Part shown: positions 54,640-64,000 of the stretch, in pieces
How the letters are laid out: each line of letters opens with the position of its first letter
Numbering within the stretch: the stretch's first letter is position 1
Source of the DNA: Rhynchonema sp. JSB1_4
Lineage: Eukaryota; Nematoda; Chromadorea; Monhysterida; Xyalidae
Length of the DNA: 64,000 nucleotides
Assembly: GCA_030248065.1 (NCBI GenBank)
Contig: JASAMV010008060.1
Span: forward strand, 22,887 to 86,886
Direction of reading: 5' to 3'
The notes under the pieces: model-generated
Seen by the model: the letters and a program-made list of their open reading frames with translations, nothing else
What the model was told of the DNA's origin: nothing
The model's database searches: none
Position numbers and translations under genes: made by a program

Positions 54640-55382
54640 GTGTGTCGAAACGAGAAAATGTTCCTGCAGTATTTTGTACGTGTGGATACGTGCGCTATGG
54701 GTGAGACGCACGCACAAATGCATGTACATATGCATGTACTGTACATGTTTTAAGAAAGGGAGTGGTACCGACCGGTTTTGCGAAACCGAAAACGTGTGTA
54801 CAGTGCGCGCTGAAAGCAAACCGCCCCAGATGACAGTTTTGAACGTTGAAAGTGATAAAAACCGAGCAAGCAGCTGTTTACAGTGCACATGAACAGTTAA
54901 CGCAGGGCAATTATGAAACGCAACGAATGTATACTTTGGCATGCGGGGCGAAAGCAGTGCTTTGCTGCCACAAACAATATGACCAACAAACCGAAAATAA
55001 TTTTAGTCGGTTGTAGTTTTTTTTGGCTAAATATAAGGCTATAAATGTGGGCTGAGGTCATATTGGGCAAGGAAATGTGAAAAACACAACGGCAGAGGGA
55101 AACAAAGCTTGTTTTGGCACATATGCGAACATCAGCACACAGGGAAATTAATCTCGCCGAAGAATGAGCAGTATTAAGGGAAGGAAACGAATGTTTCAGA
55201 GTAAAACGCAGGAACTGTATTTTTAATGACGAGTTTAATACGTCGGCGTTTAAAGCAACTTTCTGAAGCAAGGATTTGTTTTTGGCAGCAGCTCAATCTG
55301 CTGGTTCCATTAAATTTTATGAGTGCTCTTATCTGTGACATTACAAAATCGGGAGGTAATGGGTGGTAAACATTGTCACAAG

Positions 55383-56110
55383 CAGGGTTGAAAAAAAAAA
55401 TTTTTTTATTAACGAGCTTTTTTTTTTTAAAAAAAAAATTTTTTTTTTGATTTTTTTTTTGACGAAAATTTTTTTTATTAGAAAAAGTGTTGCAAACGAC
55501 GTTTCAGGATAAATGAAATCGATGCAACATATTTTTCAAAAATTGAAAAATTTTCGCCTGAGACCCAACTTGTGTGGTGACACCCGGTAGCATTGTGCAG
55601 ATTCCATGGAATCCTACCAGTCTGAGATTGATGTTCACTAACGATGTACTCTAATGTATGGTAGCATGCCGTACAACGTATTTTAATGCATCTAATGCCG
55701 TATATCTGATATACGACCATCAAAATATCGATTACAGCCCAAATCTTGCGTGTCAGATCGACTTTGCGCGCCCGGTTTTGCACCAGACCTATGTATATAT
55801 ATGTGTAGTAGCATGCAGTGGTACATTATCGGTGCCACATCACTATAAAAGACCATCCCCGCGCATCCCTGTACGGATTTGGGGACAATACAGGGCGCCG
55901 CAGGCGCGATTTTGGAAAAATTGTCCCGTCCACAGAAAAAAAGTGCCAATTTTTTGCCTCGAAAAAGGCCATTTTTGGACATTTCAGCCCAATTTGGGCA
56001 ACTTTTTTTTATTAAAAAAAAAAAGCAAAATCTGAGTTTCAAAAAAAAAAAATTTTTTTTTTTAAAAAAAAATTTTTTAATTAACCACTTTTTTTTTTGA
56101 AACAACCCTG
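55383..56110. mobile_element. hAT-type element, CAGGGTTG family, exact 8-bp duplication
   Basis: Ends CAGGGTTG and CAACCCTG, flanked by GTCACAAG on both sides (55375-55382, 56111-56118). The other arm of the palindrome (around 58525-58560) lacks the insert and is the empty site. Inside are long A and T runs next to both ends and no transposase. Confidence 0.92.
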
Positions 56111-57411
56111 GTCACAAGTGACTGAGAGTAAGAGGATCCTTATGGTTTTTTTTGGCCAAACGTGTTTTTCGGGTTGGCCACCCAGAACATTTGAGATGGA
56201 GGGTGAAAAAGCGATTTGTCTCTTCGTGGATGTTCTTGAACAGCACAACGAACTTTGGGTAATAATACTGAGCCAAGACAGTCCGACCGTCAGAAAATCC
56301 TGCTTGCCTTGCAGTGTCGGCGTGACACCCCACAAACTAACAAACAAAACAAAAAACGGCAAAATGTGATAAATGAGCAATATTTTTTTGCTATTTATCA
56401 GTCGTTAAGACAAATATTTGTTGGAGCCGGCGTCCTACTGTCGCTATGCTATGAAAGCAGTCGTTATGGAGGAGTAGCTTTCTTCGGCCCAACACCCACA
56501 CGAGGTCTCGCCTTATCAGTAAATTACGGCCTATTTACAAGACCAGTGGCTCCTTCCCAAAGTATACAGACTGACCGATCTCGTGTCGCACGTGCTTCCA
56601 TCCAAGATGTGCTGCCACAGAAAATTTTCCACAGCGGCGGTCTGGCTTAAAAAAGGGATCTTTCTGCCATGATCTGCCCCTCAGCTAAGACAAACAAATA
56701 GGAAAAAATTAGATAATGTCCCTGTTTTCCCTCATGCAAGCCTATGTTTTCAAGTTCAACTCAAGCAGCCGTCAAAAGACTTTATCGGCATAAAAGCTAT
56801 GCAAAAATCAAGCAAAATATACGAAACAAACTCAGGTTAAAACCAAAAATGACAATCAAGACGGGGGGCATTTTCAGTTTGGTTTTCCCACACACAGCAA
56901 TGTGACCAAACCGAAACATCTGTTTGCTGCAGGTTCGTGTCTAAGCCGTGACCACCGCGTGCCTGCGGCCGCTTTGAGCACCAGGCAGCAGCAGCAGACC
57001 ACACTGCATTGCTTTGGTATTGGCACGCTGCATGTCGGCACATTGTTATGGTCTATTGATGCAAAACGCAGCCATCAACTTTGATGCAAATTTTTAATGC
57101 AGTTTATGTGCAATATAAGTATTCATACTTGACATGGCATGGACATAATCACAAAAAATCAACATCTTTAAGTGTTAGGAACATCATACAAAACGAGACA
57201 CGATCATAAATCAACACTTTCACAAAGATCGCATGCAATGCGCGCACCTGCAAGTCACATAAATTTCAGCATTTTCTAATACATGCGCATTGCATTGACG
57301 GAATTGCGCGACACCAGGATTAAACACGAAAAAATTAATTATTGATTCAAGGAACAATCAAAGAACACGTAAAACCTTCACAAGTGTCAGATCCTTTGAA
57401 AGAAAATCAAA

Positions 57412-57523
57412 TTACGCATTGTATTTATGGTTGGCCATCAAATTCGTGTCTTTGTACGGCAGATACTTGTTGAGCTCCTGCGCGGTCAACGTCGGATCTG
57501 CTCGTTTCCGTGCGATTTGTTCC
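57412..57523 (-). pseudogene. Argonaute last-exon copy 2
   Basis: The reverse complement is identical to the last exon of the plus-strand gene (62408-62519), including acceptor CTGCAG and stop, and the flanks match too. Upstream on its strand are only the end of the last intron, half of its transposon, then palindrome DNA, so no complete gene can be assembled. A fragment of exon 4 with its preceding intron lies further upstream on the same strand near 59430-59560. Confidence 0.85.
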
Positions 57524-59424
57524 CTGCAGCGGCGAAAATCACTGCTAACAAGTGCTCAAAAGTACAAAAGTTGGTGTTGTCGTGTGTCTTTGAGAGACGA
57601 ACAGCACCAAATCACAATACACAGAATATATTGCCGAATTTTCGACACTCAATAGCAGGGTGGTCTGCTGCTGCTGCCTGGTGCTCAAAGCGGCCGCAGG
57701 CACGCGGTCATAAGGGCCAGGCTTGACCCAGACCTGCAGCAAACAGATTTTCGGTTTGGTCACATTGCTGTGTGTGGGAAAACCAAACTGAAAATGCCCC
57801 CCGTCTTATTGTCATTTTTGTTTTAACCTGAGTTTTTTCTATATTTTGCTTATCTTTGCATAGCTTTTATGCCGATAAAGTCTTTTGAGCGGCTGCTTGA
57901 GTTAACTTAAAACATAGGCTTGCATGAGGGAAAACAGGGACATTTATCTAATTTTTACCATTTTTTTCTTAGCTGAGGGGCAGATCATGCCAGAAAGATC
58001 CCTTTTTTAAGCCAGACCGGCGCTGTGGAAAGATTACTGGCAGCACATCTTGGATGGAAGCACGTTCAGTTGCACACGATCGGTCAGTCTTATACTTTGG
58101 GAAGGAGCCACTGGTCTTTCGATACGCGGCCGTAACACTGATAAGGCGAGACCTCGTGTGGGTTTGGGCGGAAGAAAGCTGCCTCACCATAACGACTGCT
58201 TTCATAGCATAGCGACAGTCAGACGGCTCCAACAAATATTTGTCTAACGACTATAAATAGCAAAAAAATATTTGCTATTTTCCTAAAATCCAAAAGGGAG
58301 GCCGTTGTTTCCAAATATTGTTTCGAAATACGCAAACAGGCCAGCAAATCAAGACGGCGACAACAAGTCGATTGTGACACAGTATTATTACCCGGAGTGC
58401 TTGGGTTCAGCGTCCTCGGATGACTACAAATCGCTTTTTAACCCTTCCATCTCAAATGTTCTGGGTGGCCAACCCGAAAAACACGTTGCCAAAAAAAACC
58501 ATAAGGATCCTCTTACTCTCAGTCACTTACAATTCTACACCATACCTCCCGATTTTGTAATTCACAGATAAAGACACTCAAAAAAATGGAAACCAGCAGA
58601 TTGAGCTGCCCAAATCCTTGCCATCGAGAATAAAAGTTGCTTTAAACGCCGACGTATTAAACACGTCATAAAATCAATACAGTTCCTGCGTTTTACTCAA
58701 ACACGTTTCATATCCGTTAATAGCTGCTCATGGTCATCGGCGAGGATTAGTTTCGCTCGTGTGCCTGAGGTGTCTCATGTGCTCCAATCCCAACAAGCAT
58801 TGTATCCCAACAATAGCCAATCTGAGATCAAATTGCCCTTCCGTTTCCATGACCTCGGCCTTCGAATTTTTAAAATTATCTTTATTTTAACACGTACAAC
58901 CGACTAAAATTATTTTCGGTTTGTTGATCCCTCTCTGTTTGTGGATTTTAGCCTGACGAGGACACTTTGAGTGTCGGAAATTGCAATAATATTCTGTGTA
59001 TTGTGATTGGCGCTCAAAGCCACAACAAAACACTATTACATCCCAATTGGCAGCACACACCTAAAGTATACATAAGTTGCGTTTCATAATTACCATCCGT
59101 TACACTGTTCATGTCATGTCCCGCACTCTAACCAGCAATAAGTGGGCTTGCCTCGGTTCCCCTGGACTCGTTGACCGTAAGCAAGATTTATCACTTTCAT
59201 GTACGTTCAAAACTGTCATCTGGGGCGGTTTGTTTCAGCACACTGTATCACATACGTTTTCCGTTTCGCAAAACCGCGTCGGAAGCACTCCCTTTCTTAA
59301 AACCATGTACGCTACAGTATTACTTATAAATGGAAACAAATTCTTTAGTAGTGCGTGCTGCGCCATAGAACGCACGGTACCCGATCACGTGCCCGGGAAT
59401 GCTGCAGGTAACATTTTCTCGTTA

Positions 59425-59560
59425 CGACTCACCTGCGACGGCAATTTGTGTTTTAACTTCTCCGTTTGCAAATGCTCAACAAGTCAACAAGTTTGCAATC
59501 AAACGAGTTTAATTATCCGCTCACCTCATTGCGTTGACTTTTTGTGATGTTTGGGAGCAA
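59425..59560 (-). pseudogene. Argonaute intron 3 and exon 4 fragment, inverted copy
   Basis: The minus strand matches the exon 3 end, intron 3 and first 30 bases of exon 4 of the gene at 61130-61235 with scattered changes (GAGGTGAGCGGATAATTAAA shared). Exon 4 is then lost at the outer edge of the palindrome arm. Together with copy 2 of the last exon it may be one inverted, gutted gene copy. Confidence 0.75.
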
Positions 59561-59916
59561 ATTTTGGCAAATGCGCCGTAAGTTAGGCCGGTTATCAAGC
59601 GACAAAAATTGTACAATACTAGCTCTTGGTTGTTTTTAAATTACTACTTGAAATGCAAACGGTTTGGTGTTAAAAAAGATTGTGATCAAATAGTCATCTT
59701 ACATTTAATTTTTCTGGATAGAAACAGTTAGCGAGTACCAGAAATTCCAGGCTAGTCAAGGGAAAGCAACTTTTGAATGTTTTCGCAAAAGAGTACAACG
59801 CAGCAAATGTCCCCCTTTATTAATCACGATATTTAATCATATTCGTTTAAAAACGCAAACCTTTCTGAATCCACGATCCATCACGAAACACATCAGTTCG
59901 GCAAGGATTTGTTTTT
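59561..59916. other. Spacer upstream of Argonaute fragments
   Basis: No coding signal or repeat recognised. Confidence 0.5.
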
Positions 59917-60010
59917 GTTGTTGAAATACGCGGTCAGCAACTCAAGGAACAGGCAGCCACAGCAGTTGGCCTCGCGTCCGCGACCTCGTACTCCTCTGCC
60001 AAAAAAGCGA
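59917..60010 (-). pseudogene. Inverted fragment of Argonaute exon 2
   Basis: The reverse complement matches 60510-60603 (shared GTTCCTTGAGTTGCTGACCG) with small deletions that break the frame. The plus-strand ORF over it is a shadow. Confidence 0.75.
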
Positions 60011-60207
60011 AGCGCCGCGCGAGCGGGCCGGCGCCGTTGCCCGCCCAAGGGCGAATTCGATACAAACGCGTTCGGTATTTACAACTTCAACCACCAATGC
60101 AAGAACATACCGTTCATCAACGGACGCGCATCGGCGCACACAACACAGCCACAACACCACGCACCCGCAACCACTCCAGATGACTGATTGGTTGCAACAT
60201 TTTGTAG

Positions 60208-62519
60208 AGCCAGCGGCAACGATGCCAAAGATAAACGACGCATGTATGTCGGACTGGATGTATGGCATCCATCGCCGATGTCGCGAGCCGATCGCAGACG
60301 TGGCGTTGATCGAAACGAATTCAGTGTTCTTGCCGTAGGTCGTTGATGTTGTTAAAAAACACGAAACGCGTTTAGTATCGAAAATTCGCCAAAAACAAAA
60401 CCAGTGCACACCCCACAAACAAACAAAACAAAAAACGCGAAAAAAAACAACTTCAGATCACGGCAAACGTCGGCACCGAGCCCCTGCAGCTGACAGGCGA
60501 CATTCGGTTTTGGGCAGAGAAGGTCGAGGTCGCGGAACGCGAGGACTCCAAAAATGCTGTGGCTGACCTGTTCCTTGAGTTGCTGACCGCGTATTTCAAC
60601 AACAAAAAACCAGAGAGAAGACAAACAAAAGGAAAAAAAAAACCCCCACAACAAAACCAAGCAGCCAAAAACACAAAAAGCCAAAAAAACAAAAAAACAA
60701 ACCAAAAACCAAAAAACAACAAACCCAACAAACAGAAGTTTCCCGAACTGATATATGTGTTTCGTGATGGAGTTGATCGTGGGAAATACAGCCAGGTTTG
60801 CGTTTTTCAAAGAATATGAGGATTAATAAAGGGGACATTGTGCACGTTCCAACATCTTTTGCGAACAAAAAGTTGCTTTATTTGACTGGAGCTCGAACCC
60901 AGGTCCTCCGCCTAACTGGGCGCTGTTTCTATCAAAATATATCCTAGATGTGAGATTGATATTTGACCTTAACACCAAGAAACCGTTTCCATTTTCAGGT
61001 GGTCGAGCAAGAGCTAGTTGCGCTCAAGCAGGCCGTTTGTCGCTTGATGAGCGAGAAGCGCCCTAAATTGTTGACCGACCCGAAAGCGCATCCGAAATTT
61101 GTGCTGCTGAACATCGCAAAATCTGAAATGAGTGCGATTGAGGTGAGCGGATAATTAAACTCGTTTGATTGCAAACTTGTTGACTTGTTGAGCGCCTTGC
61201 AGACGGAGAAATTAAAACACAAATTGCCGATCGCTGGTGGTGGTCCGCGTCCGTATCTGGGGTTGCCTCCGGGCACCGCGTTTGGTCCAGAAGGCACGAA
61301 TCCGGGTCTCAACGAATTCTTTCTGGCGCCGCACAGCGCTCCTCAGGTAACTTGTTTCCTTTATTAGTAATATATAGCGAGCATGGTTTGTGCTTCAAAC
61401 ACACTTCAAATCAGACGTTTAGGGCGCAGCGAAACCTCGTCGATACACGGTGTTGGCGAATGAAGCGAACCTATCGACTGAATACATGAAGCATCTGTGC
61501 CAAGCGCTTGCCTACGGTCACACGATCATCACGGGACCGATCAGTGTGCCAGCGCCACTGTATCTCGCTGACAATTTGGCCCGACGCGGACGTGACTTGC
61601 TCAATTCGTATCGGTATGATTACGTTTATTTGCCCAACTTTTGTATATCTTTGATGTTGCCGGGATGGCAGTGCCGTAATGCAATCATGTTGTTGTGTGT
61701 CTTTGAGAGACGAACAGCACCAAATCACAATACACAGAATATATTGCCGAATTTTCGACACTCAATAGTGTCCTCGTCAGGGCTAAAATCAACAAAAAGA
61801 GAGAAGGAACCGGTTGTCACAAGAATATCATTTCAGAAAACGCAAACAAGGAGCAAAACAGTCAGATAAACAAGTGGCATTTTGATACAGATATTGGCTA
61901 TTGTTGGGTTTCAGTGCTCTGTTGATGTATGGATTGCGAGCGCGTGCAAGAACACATCAGTGGCACCACCAAGCAAAACAACAATGCCTCAGGCATGACC
62001 ATTCATATGCGCACACATCAATGTACAGTGCAACACGTAAAGGTGCTGGACCACTGTAACACAGAAAAACAATTGCGTGTTATGGAGTCGGCCTTTATTC
62101 TCGCTCGCAATCCATACATCAACAGAGCACTGAAACCCAACAATAGCCAATATCTGTATCAAAATGCCACTTGTTTATCTGACTGTTTTGCTCCTTGTTT
62201 GCGTTTTCTGAAATGATATTCTTGTGACAACCGGTTCCTTCTCTCTTTTTGTTGATTTTAGCCCTGGCGAGGACACTATTGAGTGTCGAAAATTCGGCAA
62301 TATATTCTGTGTATTGTGATTTGGTGCTGTTCGTCTCTCAAAGACACACAACAACACCAACTTTTGTACTTTTGAGCACTTGTTAGCAGTGATTTTCGCC
62401 GCTGCAGGGAACAAATCGCACGGAAACGAGCAGATCCGACGTTGACCGCGCAGGAGCTCAACAAGTATCTGCCGTACAAAGACACGAATTTGATGGCCAA
62501 CCATAAATACAATGCGTAA
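60208..62519 (+). CDS. Argonaute-family protein, PIWI domain, 5' end unresolved
   Basis: Six exons: 60208-60334, 60457-60795, 60999-61142, 61203-61346, 61423-61613 and 62408-62519, all GT-AG with consistent phases. Argonautes bind small guide RNAs; the PIWI domain is RNase H-like. Visible motifs are MYVGLDVWHP (first catalytic Asp), DRRRGVDRNEFSVLA, a Glu/Asp-bearing glutamate-finger region, VFRDGVDRGKYSQV (third catalytic position, RDG), NEFFLAPHSAPQ then KPRRYTVL, and VPAPLYLADNLARRG, with Asp where many have His. The end HKYNA resembles the Asn-Ala or Phe-Ala end of Argonautes. Exon 2 holds an unusual 40-45 residue Lys/Gln/Asn-rich insert. The N, PAZ and MID parts are not found upstream; the frame before 60208 has a stop at 60185 and inverted debris, so the gene may be truncated or its 5' exons displaced. 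A worm-specific (WAGO-like) type is suggested, not proven. Confidence 0.85.
61688..62356. mobile_element. Palindromic element in the last Argonaute intron
   Basis: Left end TGTTGTTGTGTGTCTTTGAG, right end its complement. Arms of about 240 bp are near-identical inverted copies with an approximately 170-base centre. No ORF is convincing and the target duplication is unclear. Half copies of it flank both minus-strand copies of the last exon. Confidence 0.8.
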
Positions 62520-63303
62520 TTTGATTTTCTTTCAAAGGATCTGACACTTGTGAAGGTTTTACGTGTTCTTTGATTGTTCCTTGAATCAATAATTAATTTT
62601 TTCGTGTTTAATCCTGGTGTCGCGCAATTCCGTCAATGCAATGCGCATGTATTAGAAAATGCTGAAATTTATGTGACTTGCAGGTGCGCGCATTGCATGC
62701 GATCCTTGTGAAAGTGTTGATTTATGATCGTGTCTCGTTTTGTATGATGTTCCTAACACTTAAAGATGTTGATTTTTGTGATTATGTCCATGCCATGTCA
62801 AGTATGAATACTTATATTGCACATAAACTGCATTAAAAATTTGCATCAAAGTTGATGGCTGCGTTTTGCATCAATAGACCATAACAATGTGCCGACATGC
62901 AGCGTGCCAATACCAAAGCAATGCAGTGTGGTCTGCTGCTGCTGCCTGGTGCTCAAAGCGGCCGCAGGCACGCGGTGGTCACGGCTTAGACACGAACCTG
63001 CAGCAAACAGATGTTTCGGTTTGGTCACATTGCTGTGTGTGGGAAAACCAACTGAAAATGCCCCCGTCTTGATTGTCATACAAAACGAGACACGATCATA
63101 AATCAACACTTTCACAAAGATCGCATGCAATGCGCGCACCTGCAAGTCACATAAATTTCAGCATTTTCTAATCCATGCGCATTGCATTGAGGGAATTGCG
63201 CGACACCAGGACTAAACACGAAAAAATCAATTATTGATCCAACCAACAATCAAAGAACACGTAAAACCTTCACAAGTGTCAGATCCTTTGAAAGAAAATC
63301 AAA
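62520..63303. other. Spacer between convergent Argonaute 3' ends
   Basis: The outer parts 62520-62745 and 63085-63303 are inverted copies of each other. The centre 62746-63080 matches the 3' flank of copy 2 (57190-56853, inverted). No gene. Confidence 0.8.
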
Positions 63304-63415
63304 TTACGCATTGTATTTATGGTTGGCCATCAAATTCGTGCCTTTGTACGGCAGATACTTGTTGAGCTCCTGCGCGGTCAACGTCGGATCTGCTCGTTTT
63401 CGTGCGATTTGTTCC
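63304..63415 (-). CDS. Argonaute last-exon copy 3, tail-to-tail, gene continues or is broken past window
   Basis: Same 112-base exon as 62408-62519 on the opposite strand with two changes: one silent in an Arg codon, the other turning LPYKDTN into LPYKGTN. The acceptor site is intact. Upstream on its strand are the last intron and its palindromic element up to about 63968, where the match stops. Whether earlier exons exist to the right cannot be seen. Confidence 0.75.
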
Positions 63416-63968
63416 CTGCAGCGGCGAAAATCACTGCTAACAAGTGCTCAAATAATAAAAGTTGGTGTTGTTGTGTCTTCGAGAGACGAACAGCACCAAA
63501 TCACAATACACAGAATATATTGCCGAATTTTCGACACTCAATAGTGTCCTCGCCAGGGCTAAAATCAACAAAAAGAGAGAGAGGAACCGGTTGTCACAAG
63601 AATATCATTTCAGAAAACGCAAACAAGGAGCAAAACAGTCAGATAAACAAGTGGCATTTTGATACAGATATTGGCTATTGTTGGGTTTCAGTGCTCTGTC
63701 GATGTATGGATTGCGAGCGAGAATAAAGGCCGAACTCCATAACACGCAATTGTTTTTCTGTGTTACAGCGGTCCATGCCCTTTTACGTGTTGCACTGTAC
63801 ATTGATGTGTGCGCATATGAATGGTCATGCCTGAGGCATTGTTGTTTTGCTTGGTGGTGCCACTGATGTGTTCTTGCACGCGCTCGCAATCCATACATCA
63901 ACAGAGCACTGAAACCCAACAATAGCCAATATCTGTATCAAAATGCCACTTGTTTATCTGACTGTTTT
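63416..63968. mobile_element. Second copy of the palindromic intron element
   Basis: Matches the element at 61688-62356 in inverted orientation, with the intron 3' end attached to last-exon copy 3. The middle differs by a deletion or inversion around 63720. Similarity ends near 63968. Confidence 0.7.
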
Positions 63969-64000
63969 AGCAATACTAATGAATGGAATACCAACAAAAG

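Larger units (their letters stand above)
54640..59440. repeat. Large imperfect palindrome
   Basis: Left arm about 54640-57010 and right arm about 57655-59440 are diverged inverted copies. Pairs include 54760-54860 with 59180-59300, 55195-55260 with 58640-58710, 56119-56230 with 58430-58530, 56400-56690 with 57965-58250, and 56850-57000 with 57655-57800. The centre (57060-57654) holds a minus-strand copy of the Argonaute last exon with flanks. The hAT-type element at 55383 is in the left arm only. No protein is recognised in the arms. Confidence 0.85.

Noticed and set aside
57419..57726. Plus-strand frames MYLWLAIKFV and MVGHQIRVF, repeated near 62300 and 63311
   Set aside because: Reverse-strand shadows of the Argonaute last exon, which explains their recurrence.
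59909..60187. Plus-strand 92-codon ORF as the first Argonaute exon
   Set aside because: Its first third is an inverted exon 2 fragment and it ends in a stop before the PIWI frame.

Overview
The window is eukaryotic and most likely from a nematode or a close relative. Three short arrays of TTAGGC, the nematode telomere unit, lie inside it. Genes are split by many short GT-AG introns. An Argonaute gene and a BEL/Pao element with a bunyavirus-like envelope also fit. The species cannot be named from this sequence.

Layout. (1) 1-13974, minus strand: a BEL/Pao-type retrovirus-like element. Its Gag, protease, reverse transcriptase, RNase H, integrase and two-part envelope lie in one open frame of at least 4472 codons that leaves the window at base 1. 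A primer-binding site and a candidate 5' LTR sit just upstream. (2) 13975-18918: gene-poor DNA, a telomere-like array, and a three-exon gene for a C2H2 zinc-finger protein whose second intron-sized gap holds a foldback element. (3) 18919-54001, minus strand: a complete gene for a LYST-type lysosomal-trafficking regulator, from an N-terminal exon through alpha-helical repeats and a lectin-like segment to PH, BEACH and WD40 exons. (4) Nested in its introns are many mobile elements: a 7.9 kb TTAA-flanked element with about 640 bp inverted ends, an orphan 553-codon ORF, a hAT-type MITE packed with E2F-like sites, other hAT-type elements, a TTAA MITE and a Penelope (GIY-YIG) remnant. (5) 54640-59440: a large imperfect palindrome, one arm split by a hAT-type element. 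(6) 57-64 kb: an Argonaute gene cluster with one plus-strand PIWI-domain gene (60208-62519) and two minus-strand copies of its last exon, one of them lying tail-to-tail with the gene.

The LYST product is expected to act on lysosome-related vesicle size and traffic; the Argonaute is expected to bind small RNAs. The two are not functionally linked by anything visible. The main theme is a housekeeping gene loaded with transposons next to a rearranged small-RNA gene. Several insertions can be proved from the sequence itself because target-site duplications and unfilled sister copies are both present.
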